Below, in pieces: positions 23,511 through 31,347 of a stretch of DNA of 64,000 nucleotides (position 1 is the first letter of the stretch; each line of letters opens with the position of its first letter). The notes under the pieces were generated by a model. It saw only the letters and a list, made by a program, of their open reading frames with translations, was not told the DNA's origin and did no database searches. The position numbers and the translations under genes were made by a program. Origin of the DNA: Bosea sp. 29B (GTDB taxonomy: Bacteria > Pseudomonadota > Alphaproteobacteria > Rhizobiales > Beijerinckiaceae); the NCBI RefSeq assembly GCF_902506165.1, contig NZ_LR733817.1:1658255-1722254 (forward strand). The letters are read 5' to 3'.

Positions 23511-25055
23511 TCATTCGGCGGCGAGATCGGGTCGCTCGGGCTCGTAGTCGCCGGCAACGAGCTGGCGGCGCAGCAGCTTGCCGACCGGCGATTTCGGGAT
23601 CGCCTTGACGAACTCGTAGCGGCGCGGGCGCTTGAAATTGGCGAGGCCGGAGATCTTGCAGTGCCGGTCGAGTGCCTCGGCCGTCACAGCCGAGGCACGC
23701 TGTACGAAGGCGACGACGATCTTGCCCCAGCGCTCGTCCGGCAGGCCGACCACGGCGACTTCCGACACGGCCGGGTGCAGCGACAGACAGCTCTCGATGT
23801 CGACCGGCGAGACGTTCTCGCCGCCGGTGATGATCATGTCGTCGACGCGGCCGGTGACAAAGAGATCGCCGTCCTCGTCGAAATAACCGGTGTCGCCGGT
23901 GAAGTACCAACCGTCGCGCAGCGACTTGGCGTCGGCCTCCGGCCGGCGCCAATAACCCTCGAAGGCCTCGTCGCTGGCGGCGAGCGCGACGATCTCGCCC
24001 TCCTCGCCGGGTCGGGCCAGCTCAGCAGCCGAAGCCGCGCCAAGCCGGACCACGCGGATGAGCTGGTTGAGCCCGGCCTTGCCGGCGCAGCCCGGCTTCG
24101 CCGCGGCGTTCTGGTCGATGGTGAAGGTATAGATCTCCGACGAGCCGTAATGATTGACGAACAGCTCGGGCTTGAACGCCTCGGTCAGTTTACCGAGCAG
24201 CCCGTCGGTCATCGGCGCACCGGCGAAGCCGAGCTTGCGAACCGAGGAGACGTCGCTCCCGGCAAAGCGCTGGTGGTGAACAACGTCGTGGTAGAGCGTC
24301 GGCACGAGATAGAGATTGCTGACGCGCTCGGCCTCGATCAGCTCCAGCGCCCGTGCCGCATCGAAGCGCGGCAGGCAGACGAACGTGCCGCCGATCAGCG
24401 ACATCGCCAGCAGCGAGCGCACTCCCATCGTGTGATAGAACGGCATCACGCCGAGCGTGCATTCGCCGCTGCCGTAGAGGTTCTGCGCGACATGGGCGAG
24501 CGCGGCCATGCGCTCGGCCCGGTGCCGCCGCGGCACACCCTTCGGCTTGGCCGTGGTGCCGGAGGTGTAGAGCATCAGCGACCAGTCTTCGGCCGAAGCG
24601 CGAGGCGTCGCGGTCGGCGCCTCCTTGGCGATCATCTCGCCGAAGCTGAAGTCTGCAGGGCCGGCATCGCTGCCGACCGCGATCCGCGGCAGGTTTGCGG
24701 CGAGCGCGCTCTCGGCCATGGCGGCGGCGGAGACGGCCTCGAAGGCGATCGCCCTGGCGCCGGCATTCTCCAGCACGAAATCGATCTCGTCCGGCTTCGC
24801 CCGCCAGTTGATCGGCGTCATGATCAGCCCGGCGAACTGGCAGGCCCAGTGCAGGCTCGCCGCTTCCCAGCGGTTCTGCATGATGGTGACGAAATGGTCG
24901 CCGGGCTTGAGCCCGATGCCGTCGAAGGCGGCGACGAGCGAGGAGATCCGCGCCAGCCATTGCGCATAGCTCAGGCGGACCTCGCCATCGACGATGGCGA
25001 GTGCGTCGGGAGTGCGGGCCACGCTGGCGGTGAAGCTGGTCCCGAGGTCAAACAT
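23511..25055 (-). CDS. hmfD: Acyl-CoA synthetase, probable 2-furoate--CoA ligase (HmfD-like)
   Basis: 514 aa ANL-superfamily ligase. The ATP loop is LYTSGTTAKPKG (about 162-173), followed by YGSSEIYTF, YFTGDTGYFD, GRVDDMIITGGENVSP (hinge) and the C-terminal catalytic lysine in KSPVGKLLRR. It activates a carboxylic acid to its CoA thioester at the cost of ATP to AMP. The ATG overlaps the end of the iron-sulfur subunit gene by 8 bp, indicating coupling. The substrate is inferred as 2-furoate from the gene cluster. Confidence 0.78.
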   Translation of the reverse strand: MFDLGTSFTASVARTPDALAIVDGEVRLSYAQWLARISSLVAAFDGIGLKPGDHFVTIMQNRWEAASLHWACQFAGLIMTPINWRAKPDEIDFVLENAGARAIAFEAVSAAAMAESALAANLPRIAVGSDAGPADFSFGEMIAKEAPTATPRASAEDWSLMLYTSGTTAKPKGVPRRHRAERMAALAHVAQNLYGSGECTLGVMPFYHTMGVRSLLAMSLIGGTFVCLPRFDAARALELIEAERVSNLYLVPTLYHDVVHHQRFAGSDVSSVRKLGFAGAPMTDGLLGKLTEAFKPELFVNHYGSSEIYTFTIDQNAAAKPGCAGKAGLNQLIRVVRLGAASAAELARPGEEGEIVALAASDEAFEGYWRRPEADAKSLRDGWYFTGDTGYFDEDGDLFVTGRVDDMIITGGENVSPVDIESCLSLHPAVSEVAVVGLPDERWGKIVVAFVQRASAVTAEALDRHCKISGLANFKRPRRYEFVKAIPKSPVGKLLRRQLVAGDYEPERPDLAAE

Positions 25056-25578
25056 CGAGGGTTTCCGCGGCGGTGGACTGAGATGCCTGGCGCAGCAGGG
25101 CAGCGGCCTCGCGCGCGGCGGCGATGATCGGGGTGTAGCCGGTGCAGCGGCAGAGATGCCCGCCGACAACCTCGCGCAGCTCCCGCTCACTCGGCTCCGG
25201 CTGCTCGCGCAGGAAGGCGTCGAGCGAAATCAGGATGCCGGCGGTGCAGAAGCCGCACTGCAATGCGTGGTGACGCCGGAAGGCGGCCTGCAGCACCGAA
25301 AGGCGATCCTGCGCCGGCGCCAAGCCCTCGACCGTGGTAACCTCCCGGCCTTCGAGCTGGACGGCGAGCGTCAGGCAGGCGCGGGCCGGCGCCCCGTCGA
25401 TCAGGATGGTGCAGGCGCCGCAGACGCCGTGCTCGCAGCCGACATGGGTGCCGGTCGCGCCGAGGCCGTAACGCAGCGCGTCGGTCGCGAGCAGGCGTGG
25501 CTCGGCCTCGACCGCGACGGGCTTGCCGTTCAGCGTGAAGCCGACGCGGTGGCGGGTGGCGGCGCTCAGGCGAGGCAT
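25048..25578 (-). CDS. hmfC: [2Fe-2S] subunit of a molybdenum hydroxylase, probable 2-furoyl-CoA dehydrogenase (HmfC-like)
   Basis: 176 aa small subunit. The plant-ferredoxin cluster ligands are in GCEHGVCGACTILIDG with the fourth cysteine in ARACLTL. The second cluster uses CGFCTAGI and GHLCRCTGY. This eight-cysteine layout is diagnostic of xanthine dehydrogenase-family small subunits, which pass electrons from Mo to FAD. It overlaps both neighbours (FAD subunit by 13 bp, ligase by 8 bp). Confidence 0.85.
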   Translation of the reverse strand: MPRLSAATRHRVGFTLNGKPVAVEAEPRLLATDALRYGLGATGTHVGCEHGVCGACTILIDGAPARACLTLAVQLEGREVTTVEGLAPAQDRLSVLQAAFRRHHALQCGFCTAGILISLDAFLREQPEPSERELREVVGGHLCRCTGYTPIIAAAREAAALLRQASQSTAAETLDV

Positions 25579-26393
25579 CTGCCGGCCTCCTCGATCGTGC
25601 GGCGGCCGAGCGTGCGGACGAGGTCGCGGCGCAGCCTGGCGCTGGCGTGCAGGTCCTCGCGGGCGTCGAGCTCCCAGGCGAAGGCGTTGAGCGCGTCGTC
25701 GAGCGCGGAACCCTCCAGGCGCGGCCAGCTCCGGCGCTCAGGCTTGTCGGCGACACCGGCGACCGCGAGATGAATCTGCCCGGCCTCGACCATCGCCGCA
25801 CAGCCGACGATGGCGAAGTCGCCATGCCGGCGCGCCACCTCCTCGAAGGCATAGCTGGTGCCGGGCCGGGCAGCCGGAAAGGCCACGGCCTCGATCAGCT
25901 CGTCATCGGCCTTCTGCGTCACCATCATGCCGGAGAAGAAGTCGGCCGCCTTGAGCACCCGGCGCTTGCGGCGCGAGCGCAGGCGGATCTCACCATCGAG
26001 CGCGACCAGGCAGAGCGGGATTTCGGCGCTGGGATCGGCATGCGCGGCCGAGCCGCAGACCGTTCCGCGCGCCCGGGTCTGGTAGTGACCGAGCCAAGGC
26101 AAGGCGGCAGCCAGCAGCGGCTGTTCGCTCGCCAAGCCGGGCCGCTGCAACAGCGCCGCCTGCCGAACGCCGCCCGGCACCACGATCATCCCGCCCTCGC
26201 GCCGGACCTCACCGAGCCCGGCGACGCCCATGATGTCGACGAGCAGAGCGGGCTTGGCGAGGCGCATGTTCAGCATCGGCAATAGCGACTGGCCGCCGGC
26301 GATGATGCGCGCCTCGGAGCCATGCTCGGCGAGCGCCGCCAGCGCCTCGTCGAGGCTGCCGGCGCGCAGATAGTCGAAGGGCGCGGGCTTCAT
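25566..26393 (-). CDS. hmfB: FAD-binding subunit of a molybdenum hydroxylase, probable 2-furoyl-CoA dehydrogenase (HmfB-like)
   Basis: 275 aa medium subunit. The FAD motifs IIAGGQSLLPMLNMRL (about 30-45) and RGTVCGSAAHADPSAEIP (about 108-125) match CoxM/CutM-type subunits, and the C-terminal CO_deh_flav_C domain follows. The N-terminus MKPAPFDYLRAGSLDEALAAL is standard. The start codon overlaps the end of the large-subunit gene by 4 bp. Confidence 0.85.
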   Translation of the reverse strand: MKPAPFDYLRAGSLDEALAALAEHGSEARIIAGGQSLLPMLNMRLAKPALLVDIMGVAGLGEVRREGGMIVVPGGVRQAALLQRPGLASEQPLLAAALPWLGHYQTRARGTVCGSAAHADPSAEIPLCLVALDGEIRLRSRRKRRVLKAADFFSGMMVTQKADDELIEAVAFPAARPGTSYAFEEVARRHGDFAIVGCAAMVEAGQIHLAVAGVADKPERRSWPRLEGSALDDALNAFAWELDAREDLHASARLRRDLVRTLGRRTIEEAGRCLA

Positions 26394-29332
26394 GCGCGCC
26401 TCCCGAACAGGCGGGCGAGCAGGCCGGGTCTGCCCGGCGACGCCTTGCGCGCCAGCGCCGCGAAGAACTGGCCGATGATCGCCTTGGCCGCACCGTCGAG
26501 CAGGCGCCCGCCGATCGCCGCGACCTTGCCGCCGACCGCTGCCTCATAGGCATAGGCGATCACGGTGCCACCTTTGCCGTCCGGCGTCAGCGTCACGCGG
26601 CCGAAGCCGCCACCGGTGCCGAGCGCACCGGAGAGCGAGCCGGTCAATGTCGCGGCCTGGGGCTCATCGAGGTCTTCGAGCCTGATTTCGGCCTTGTAGC
26701 GTCCCTTCACCGGGCCGACACCGAGGGTGACGTCGGCCTTGAAATGCGTCTCGGAGAGCTTCTGCACGCCATGGCAGCCGGGAATGATCGAGGCCAGCGT
26801 GTCGACGTCGAGCAGCATCGCCCAGATCGCCTCGGGCGCGGCGCGAACCCTGGCCTCGCCTTCGCCGCGCAGGCTGCGGTCGCCCGGCCTGGCGGCAGGC
26901 GCTGCGGCGCGGCTCGTCGCCGGCCGGGTCGGTTCGGGTTCGGCGGCGAGTGCCGCAAGCCTGGCGGGTGTCAGCGGCAGGGCGATGTCGGAGACCCCGA
27001 GCGCATCAGCGACCGCATTTGCCAGGCAGGCCGGCGTCGACATGCAATTGCCCTCGCCGACACCCTTGGTGCCGAGCGGCGTGAAGGGCGAGGGCGTCTC
27101 GATGTGCAGGATCTCGATATCCGGCGTCTCGGTCGCGGTCGGCAGCAGGTAGTCGGCGAAGGTGCCGGTCAGGAAGGCGCCGTCCTCGGCATAGGCGAGC
27201 TCCTCGTAGAAGGTCGCGCCGAGAGCCTGGGCGAAGCCTCCGCGGATCTGGCCCTCGACCATGCCGGGATGCAGCACGGTGCCGCAATCATGCATGGTGA
27301 CGTAGCGGTCGATCCGGACCTTGCCGCTGCTCGGATCGACCTCGACGCCGGCCATGTCGAAGATGAAGCCATGGCAGAGCGAGGAGTTGATCTCGTCGCC
27401 CTCGCTCGGCGCAGTGAGCTGCGGCGGCGTCCAGAAGGCGGTCTCGCGGATCGTCTGGTCGACGCCATCGGGCAACAGCGCCGGCGACCAATGGCAGAGC
27501 GCCGCGATCCGGCCGAACGGGATGGTCTTGTCCGGATTTCCCTTGGCGAAGACCGCGCCGCCGGCAAAGCCGATCTGCCCGGGCTCGGCCTTGAGCTGGT
27601 CCGCAGCGATCAAGGCGAGCTTGTCGCGCAGGCGGGTCGCGGCGAGATGGGCGGCGCCGGCCACCGCCGCGGCAAAGCGGCTGGAATAGTTGCCGGAGGC
27701 GATCGACCAGGCGTCCTTGCCGGTGTCGAGATCGGCGACGACCCTGATGTCGCGATGCGGCAGGCCGAAGATGTCGGCGACGACCTGCGCCAGCACTGTG
27801 CGATGGCCCTGGCCCTGCGGCGTCGAGGCGACATGGACGCTGACCGAGCCGACCGGATCGATCGAGACAGTCGCCGTCGCCTGCGCGCCGTTCTTCGGGC
27901 CGGCCTTGCGCCGCTCCTCGGCGGTCAGCACGGTGGTGATGTAGCCCATATTGGAGACGCTGGGCTCGACCACCGCGGCAAAGCCGATGCCGTAGCGCCT
28001 GCCGGCGGCGCGCGCTGCGTCGCGGCGCTGTTCGAGCTCGGCGAGGCGGCCGGCAACGGCCTGCTCGACCGCCGTCTGGTAGTTGCCGGAATCGTAGAGC
28101 GCGCCGGTCGCGGTGCGATAGGGAAAGGCGCCGGCCGGGATCAGGTTCCGGCGGATGACGTCGAGCGGATCGAGCCGCAATTCGACGGCGATGCGCTGCA
28201 TCAGCCGCTCCAGCGCGAAATAGACCTGCGGGCCGCCGAAGCCACGCACCAGCCCGGTCGGCGCCTTGTTGGTCAGGACGACGCGGTTGCGCATCGCGAC
28301 ATGCCGAATGTCGTAGGCGCCGGTCATGTTGCCGTGCATCCGGTAGAGCGTCGCGGGCTCCGGGGCGCGCGGATAGGCGCCGCAATCCTCGATCTGGTCC
28401 CAGTCGAGCGCGCTGATCCGCCCCTCGCTGGAGACGGCCGCCTTGAGCGTGGTGACGCGGTTGGTCGCCGCCACCGCCGCACCGAGATGCTCGAGCCGGT
28501 CCTCGATCCATTTCACCGGCCGCCCGGCGATCCGCGCGGCGACCCCGATCAGGACGGCATAGGGCGCGACGCCCTGCTTGACGCCGAAGCTGCCGCCGGA
28601 GTCTGGCGGCATCCGTAAACGCAGGCGATTGCCGGGCACCTTCAGCGCGCGCGCCAGCACGGTGTGGATGCTGAACGGGCCCTGGAAATTGGCGAGGATG
28701 TCGTAGACGTCCTCATGCGGATCGTACTCGGCGACGACGCCGAAGGTCTCCATCGGCGAGCCGGTATTGCGCGGATAGGCGATGCTGACCGAGACAATGC
28801 GGGCGGCAGCAGTGAAGGCCGCTGCAGGCTCGCCATAGCGGAAGCGCCGGTCGCTGACGAGGTTCGCGCCGGCCTTCTCGTGCAGGACGGGCGCGCTCTC
28901 GCTCATGCTGGCGACGGGATCGACGACCGCCTTCAGCGGCCGGTAGGTTACCTCGATCGCGTCGAGCGCATCCTCGGCGAGATAGCGGTTCTCAGCCACC
29001 GCGATCGCGACCGGTTCGCCGACATAACGCACGCGCTCGACGGCCATCGGCCAGTTCTCGGCGGCGATCTTCAGCCCGGCGACCATCGGCGTGGTCAGCT
29101 TGGCAAGGTCGCGGCCGGTGACGATCGCCACCACGCCCGGCAGCGTGGCGGCGGCTGCGATCTCGATCGAGAGGATGTCGGCATGGGCGTGCGGCGAGCG
29201 CAGGATCGCGGCGTGCAGCGTGCCCGGCCTGGTGCCGAGATCATCGATAAAGCGCCCGCGACCGGTCAGCAGGGCGGCGTCCTCGACGCGCTCCACGGAC
29301 TGACCCGTCCACGAAATGGTTTCAGCCTTCAC
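26390..29332 (-). CDS. hmfA: Molybdenum-hydroxylase large subunit fused to a CoxG-like domain, probable 2-furoyl-CoA dehydrogenase (HmfA-like)
   Basis: 980 aa from GTG 29332. Residues 1 to about 795 form the Mo-molybdopterin subunit: GQSVERVEDAALLTGRGRF at the start, GLVRGFGGPQVYFALERLM, GQGHRTVLAQV and the catalytic glutamate in GTKGVGEGN. The AYRCSFR active-site loop of true CO dehydrogenase is absent. After a Pro/Ala-rich linker (about 797-819), residues 820-980 are a CoxG/SRPBCC domain (GEARVRAAPEAIWAML, IPGCHGVQKL, GRYKAEIRL) usually encoded separately, ending in a basic tail. It would hydroxylate an aromatic or furan CoA ester. Upstream is an AraC gene; an mRNA hairpin overlaps the ribosome-binding site. 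Confidence 0.8.
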   Translation of the reverse strand: MKAETISWTGQSVERVEDAALLTGRGRFIDDLGTRPGTLHAAILRSPHAHADILSIEIAAAATLPGVVAIVTGRDLAKLTTPMVAGLKIAAENWPMAVERVRYVGEPVAIAVAENRYLAEDALDAIEVTYRPLKAVVDPVASMSESAPVLHEKAGANLVSDRRFRYGEPAAAFTAAARIVSVSIAYPRNTGSPMETFGVVAEYDPHEDVYDILANFQGPFSIHTVLARALKVPGNRLRLRMPPDSGGSFGVKQGVAPYAVLIGVAARIAGRPVKWIEDRLEHLGAAVAATNRVTTLKAAVSSEGRISALDWDQIEDCGAYPRAPEPATLYRMHGNMTGAYDIRHVAMRNRVVLTNKAPTGLVRGFGGPQVYFALERLMQRIAVELRLDPLDVIRRNLIPAGAFPYRTATGALYDSGNYQTAVEQAVAGRLAELEQRRDAARAAGRRYGIGFAAVVEPSVSNMGYITTVLTAEERRKAGPKNGAQATATVSIDPVGSVSVHVASTPQGQGHRTVLAQVVADIFGLPHRDIRVVADLDTGKDAWSIASGNYSSRFAAAVAGAAHLAATRLRDKLALIAADQLKAEPGQIGFAGGAVFAKGNPDKTIPFGRIAALCHWSPALLPDGVDQTIRETAFWTPPQLTAPSEGDEINSSLCHGFIFDMAGVEVDPSSGKVRIDRYVTMHDCGTVLHPGMVEGQIRGGFAQALGATFYEELAYAEDGAFLTGTFADYLLPTATETPDIEILHIETPSPFTPLGTKGVGEGNCMSTPACLANAVADALGVSDIALPLTPARLAALAAEPEPTRPATSRAAAPAARPGDRSLRGEGEARVRAAPEAIWAMLLDVDTLASIIPGCHGVQKLSETHFKADVTLGVGPVKGRYKAEIRLEDLDEPQAATLTGSLSGALGTGGGFGRVTLTPDGKGGTVIAYAYEAAVGGKVAAIGGRLLDGAAKAIIGQFFAALARKASPGRPGLLARLFGRRA

Positions 29333-29343
29333 CAGCGTTCGGC

Positions 29344-29379
29344 TCCCATGAGGCGCTCTTACGGAGGCGCCTCATGGGA
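29344..29379 (-). promoter_or_regulatory. 13-bp hairpin covering the hmfA-like ribosome-binding site
   Basis: The arms TCCCATGAGGCGC (29344-29356) and GCGCCTCATGGGA (29367-29379) are perfectly complementary around a 10-nt loop. On the minus-strand message the 3' arm ends in CATGGGA, running into GGGAGCC, the only plausible ribosome-binding site for GTG 29332, so folding would hide it. It lies in the 139-bp gap between the AraC gene and the large-subunit gene. As DNA it could instead be an AraC-family operator. Confidence 0.5.
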
Positions 29380-29471
29380 AGGTTCGGTCATCAGCCGGCT
29401 GGGTTCGATCCCGCCCAGTCTCGCGACTTACCGAATAGTCTCAAATTCGAAGGATCGGCCCGATCAGACCA

Positions 29472-30317
29472 CTATCGGCCGAGGCGCGCCACGTTGCGGA
29501 ACTCGCTCGGCGCCACCGAGCAATGGTCGCGGAAGAAGCGGGTGAAGTGGGCGGGCGCGCTGAAGCCGAGCCGGTCGCCGATCGCGCTGAAGCTCTCGTC
29601 GCCATCGACGACGGCGCCGACCGCAAGCTCGACCTTCAGCACATTGAGGAAGACATGCGGCGTCACGCCGGTCGAAGTCTCGAACATCCGGAAGAAATGC
29701 GCCCGTGACAGGCCGGCCTCGCTCGCCAGCCGCTCGATCGAGAGCGGCGCGGCCGGGTCGGAGCGCATCAGCGAAATCGCCCGGCGCACCCGGAAGTCGA
29801 CCGCGCTCGAACGCGCGATCTCGCGCAAGGAGGCACCGATCGAGCGCCAGGGCGTGAAGCGCTCGATCACCGCGATCATCAGTTCCGAGAGCAGCTCCTC
29901 CTGCCGACGACTGGCGCCGGGTTCGTGCACCATCTCGGCGGCGAGATCGAGCGCGGTCTGGCGGATATGGGCGCTGACTTCGCCGGCCGAGTGCTCGAAG
30001 AATCCGGGCGAGCCGCTCGCCGCCCAGTTCGGCCGGAAGCTGCGCAGCCAGTCCGGTTCGATATAGAGCGCCAGGATCAGAGCGTTCTTGCGCGAGGGAT
30101 CGTGGACATAGGCATGCGTCTCCCAAGCATTGACCAGCACTGCGAGATCGTCGGTCAGCGGGGCGACATGGTCCCCGACCAGAAACTGCGTGTCGTCGCC
30201 GTCGACCTTGAGCAGGACATGGCAATGCGGGTGCGCGTGCCGGACGAGGCTGCGATCCATGTCGAGCAGCGCCACCCGGCCGAAAGCTCCGTGCGCGATG
30301 CGCAGGGCATCCGACAT
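29472..30317 (-). CDS. AraC-family transcriptional regulator
   Basis: 281 aa. An N-terminal cupin-like sensing domain has HAHPHCHVLLKVDG and NAWETHAYVHDP. The C-terminal pair of helix-turn-helix motifs follows: LSIERLASEAGLSRAHFFRMFETSTGVTPHVFLN (about 191-224) and FSAIGDRLGFSAPAHFTRFFRDHCSVAPSEFRN. The cupin start resembles AraC regulators of aromatic-acid genes. It is encoded just upstream of, and in line with, the hmf-like operon and is its likely activator. Confidence 0.9.
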   Translation of the reverse strand: MSDALRIAHGAFGRVALLDMDRSLVRHAHPHCHVLLKVDGDDTQFLVGDHVAPLTDDLAVLVNAWETHAYVHDPSRKNALILALYIEPDWLRSFRPNWAASGSPGFFEHSAGEVSAHIRQTALDLAAEMVHEPGASRRQEELLSELMIAVIERFTPWRSIGASLREIARSSAVDFRVRRAISLMRSDPAAPLSIERLASEAGLSRAHFFRMFETSTGVTPHVFLNVLKVELAVGAVVDGDESFSAIGDRLGFSAPAHFTRFFRDHCSVAPSEFRNVARLGR

Positions 30318-30441
30318 GCCGTTTCCTCACCCGGTCTCGTGTTGTCAGGGCGGCCAGCCGCCAAGGTAAGGATATTGGACGGCGACCCGCCCTCTTTCAA
30401 GGCAGGCCGGGCCGACCGCTTTGTCGCGGGTGGCGCAGGCG

Positions 30442-31221
30442 TCAGACCCAGCCGCCGTCGACGACATAATGCTGGTTGGTGCAGGCGCCTGCTTCCTCCG
30501 AGGCGAAGAACAGGGTCGCGCGGGCGATGTCCTCGGGCACCAGCCGGCGCTTCAGGCATTGGCGGCGCATCAGCTCGGCCTCGCTCTCCGGCGTCAGCCA
30601 CAGATCGATCTGGCGTTGCGTCATGATCCAGCCCGGCGCGATCGCGTTGACGCGGATATTGTGCTCGCCGAAATCGCGCGCCAGCGAGCGCGTCAGCCCG
30701 AGCACGGCCGATTTCGCCGCCGTATAAGCCGGCATGCCGCCCTGGCCGATCATCCAGGAGGTTGAGCCGAAATTGACGATCGCGCCGCCCTTCCGCGCGA
30801 TCATGTCGGGCAGCACCGCCTGCGCGGCAAAGAACTGGTGCTTCAGGTTCACCGCCATGCGTTCGTCCCAGAATTCGGGTGTGACTTCGAGCGCATCATG
30901 GCGCTGGTCGTGCGCGGCGTTGTTGATGAGGATGTCGACCGGTCCGAGCGCCGCGCGGATCGCGGCGATCGCCTGGCGCAGCGCCGTGATGTCGGTCAGG
31001 TCGGCGCGCTCGAAATGCACGTTTCCCCCGCCGGCGGCGAGCTCGGCCGCGATGGCGTGGGACTCCGCCTCCTTCAGGTCGATGAAGCCGACCTTCGCGC
31101 CTTGCCGGACAAAGGCACGCACGATCGCCTCGCCGATCCCCGAGCCACCGCCCGTGACCAGCGCTACCTTGCCCTCGAGATCCGGATAAATCGCACCCGC
31201 CAAGACCGCCTCCCTCGTCAT
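30442..31221 (-). CDS. Short-chain dehydrogenase/reductase (SDR)
   Basis: 259 aa classical SDR oxidising or reducing a sugar-like alcohol/ketone with NAD(P). Cofactor motif TGGGSGIG (about 24-31), NNAA, catalytic Ser in NFGSTSWM, Tyr-x-x-x-Lys as YTAAK, and the C-terminal CTNQHYVVDGGWV. An Asp after the second strand (GFIDLK) suggests NAD preference. It diverges from the sugar-type ABC operon across a 126-bp region with a large palindrome, so it is probably coregulated with that operon. Confidence 0.9.
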   Translation of the reverse strand: MTREAVLAGAIYPDLEGKVALVTGGGSGIGEAIVRAFVRQGAKVGFIDLKEAESHAIAAELAAGGGNVHFERADLTDITALRQAIAAIRAALGPVDILINNAAHDQRHDALEVTPEFWDERMAVNLKHQFFAAQAVLPDMIARKGGAIVNFGSTSWMIGQGGMPAYTAAKSAVLGLTRSLARDFGEHNIRVNAIAPGWIMTQRQIDLWLTPESEAELMRRQCLKRRLVPEDIARATLFFASEEAGACTNQHYVVDGGWV

Positions 31222-31259
31222 CGCCACGCATAAGCTACGGCGTCCGGATTTGACTAGCA

Positions 31260-31291
31260 TCAGAATTTGAGTTGCGCACCTCAAATTCTGA
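31260..31291. promoter_or_regulatory. Near-perfect 32-bp palindrome between the SDR and ABC operons
   Basis: The arms TCAGAATTTGAG (31260-31271) and CTCAAATTCTGA (31280-31291) are perfectly complementary. The 8-bp centre T-TGCGCA-C is itself palindromic except for its outer pair. The whole 32 bp is therefore a palindrome with one mismatched pair. It lies in the divergent promoter region, 38 bp from the SDR start and 56 bp from the binding-protein start, and is a strong operator candidate, possibly for the LacI protein encoded at 36346-37413. Confidence 0.6.
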
Positions 31292-31347
31292 GGTTACGGT
31301 TCGAGCCGTCAACGGCCCGTCAGCGGCCGAAACCCGGGAGGACCCTC

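Noticed and set aside
26390..29332. Carbon monoxide dehydrogenase (coxL).
   Set aside because: The AYRCSFR active-site loop is missing (GLVRGFGGPQ instead), and the neighbours are a CoA ligase and a crotonase, not cox accessory genes. The CoxG-like domain alone does not make it a CO dehydrogenase.
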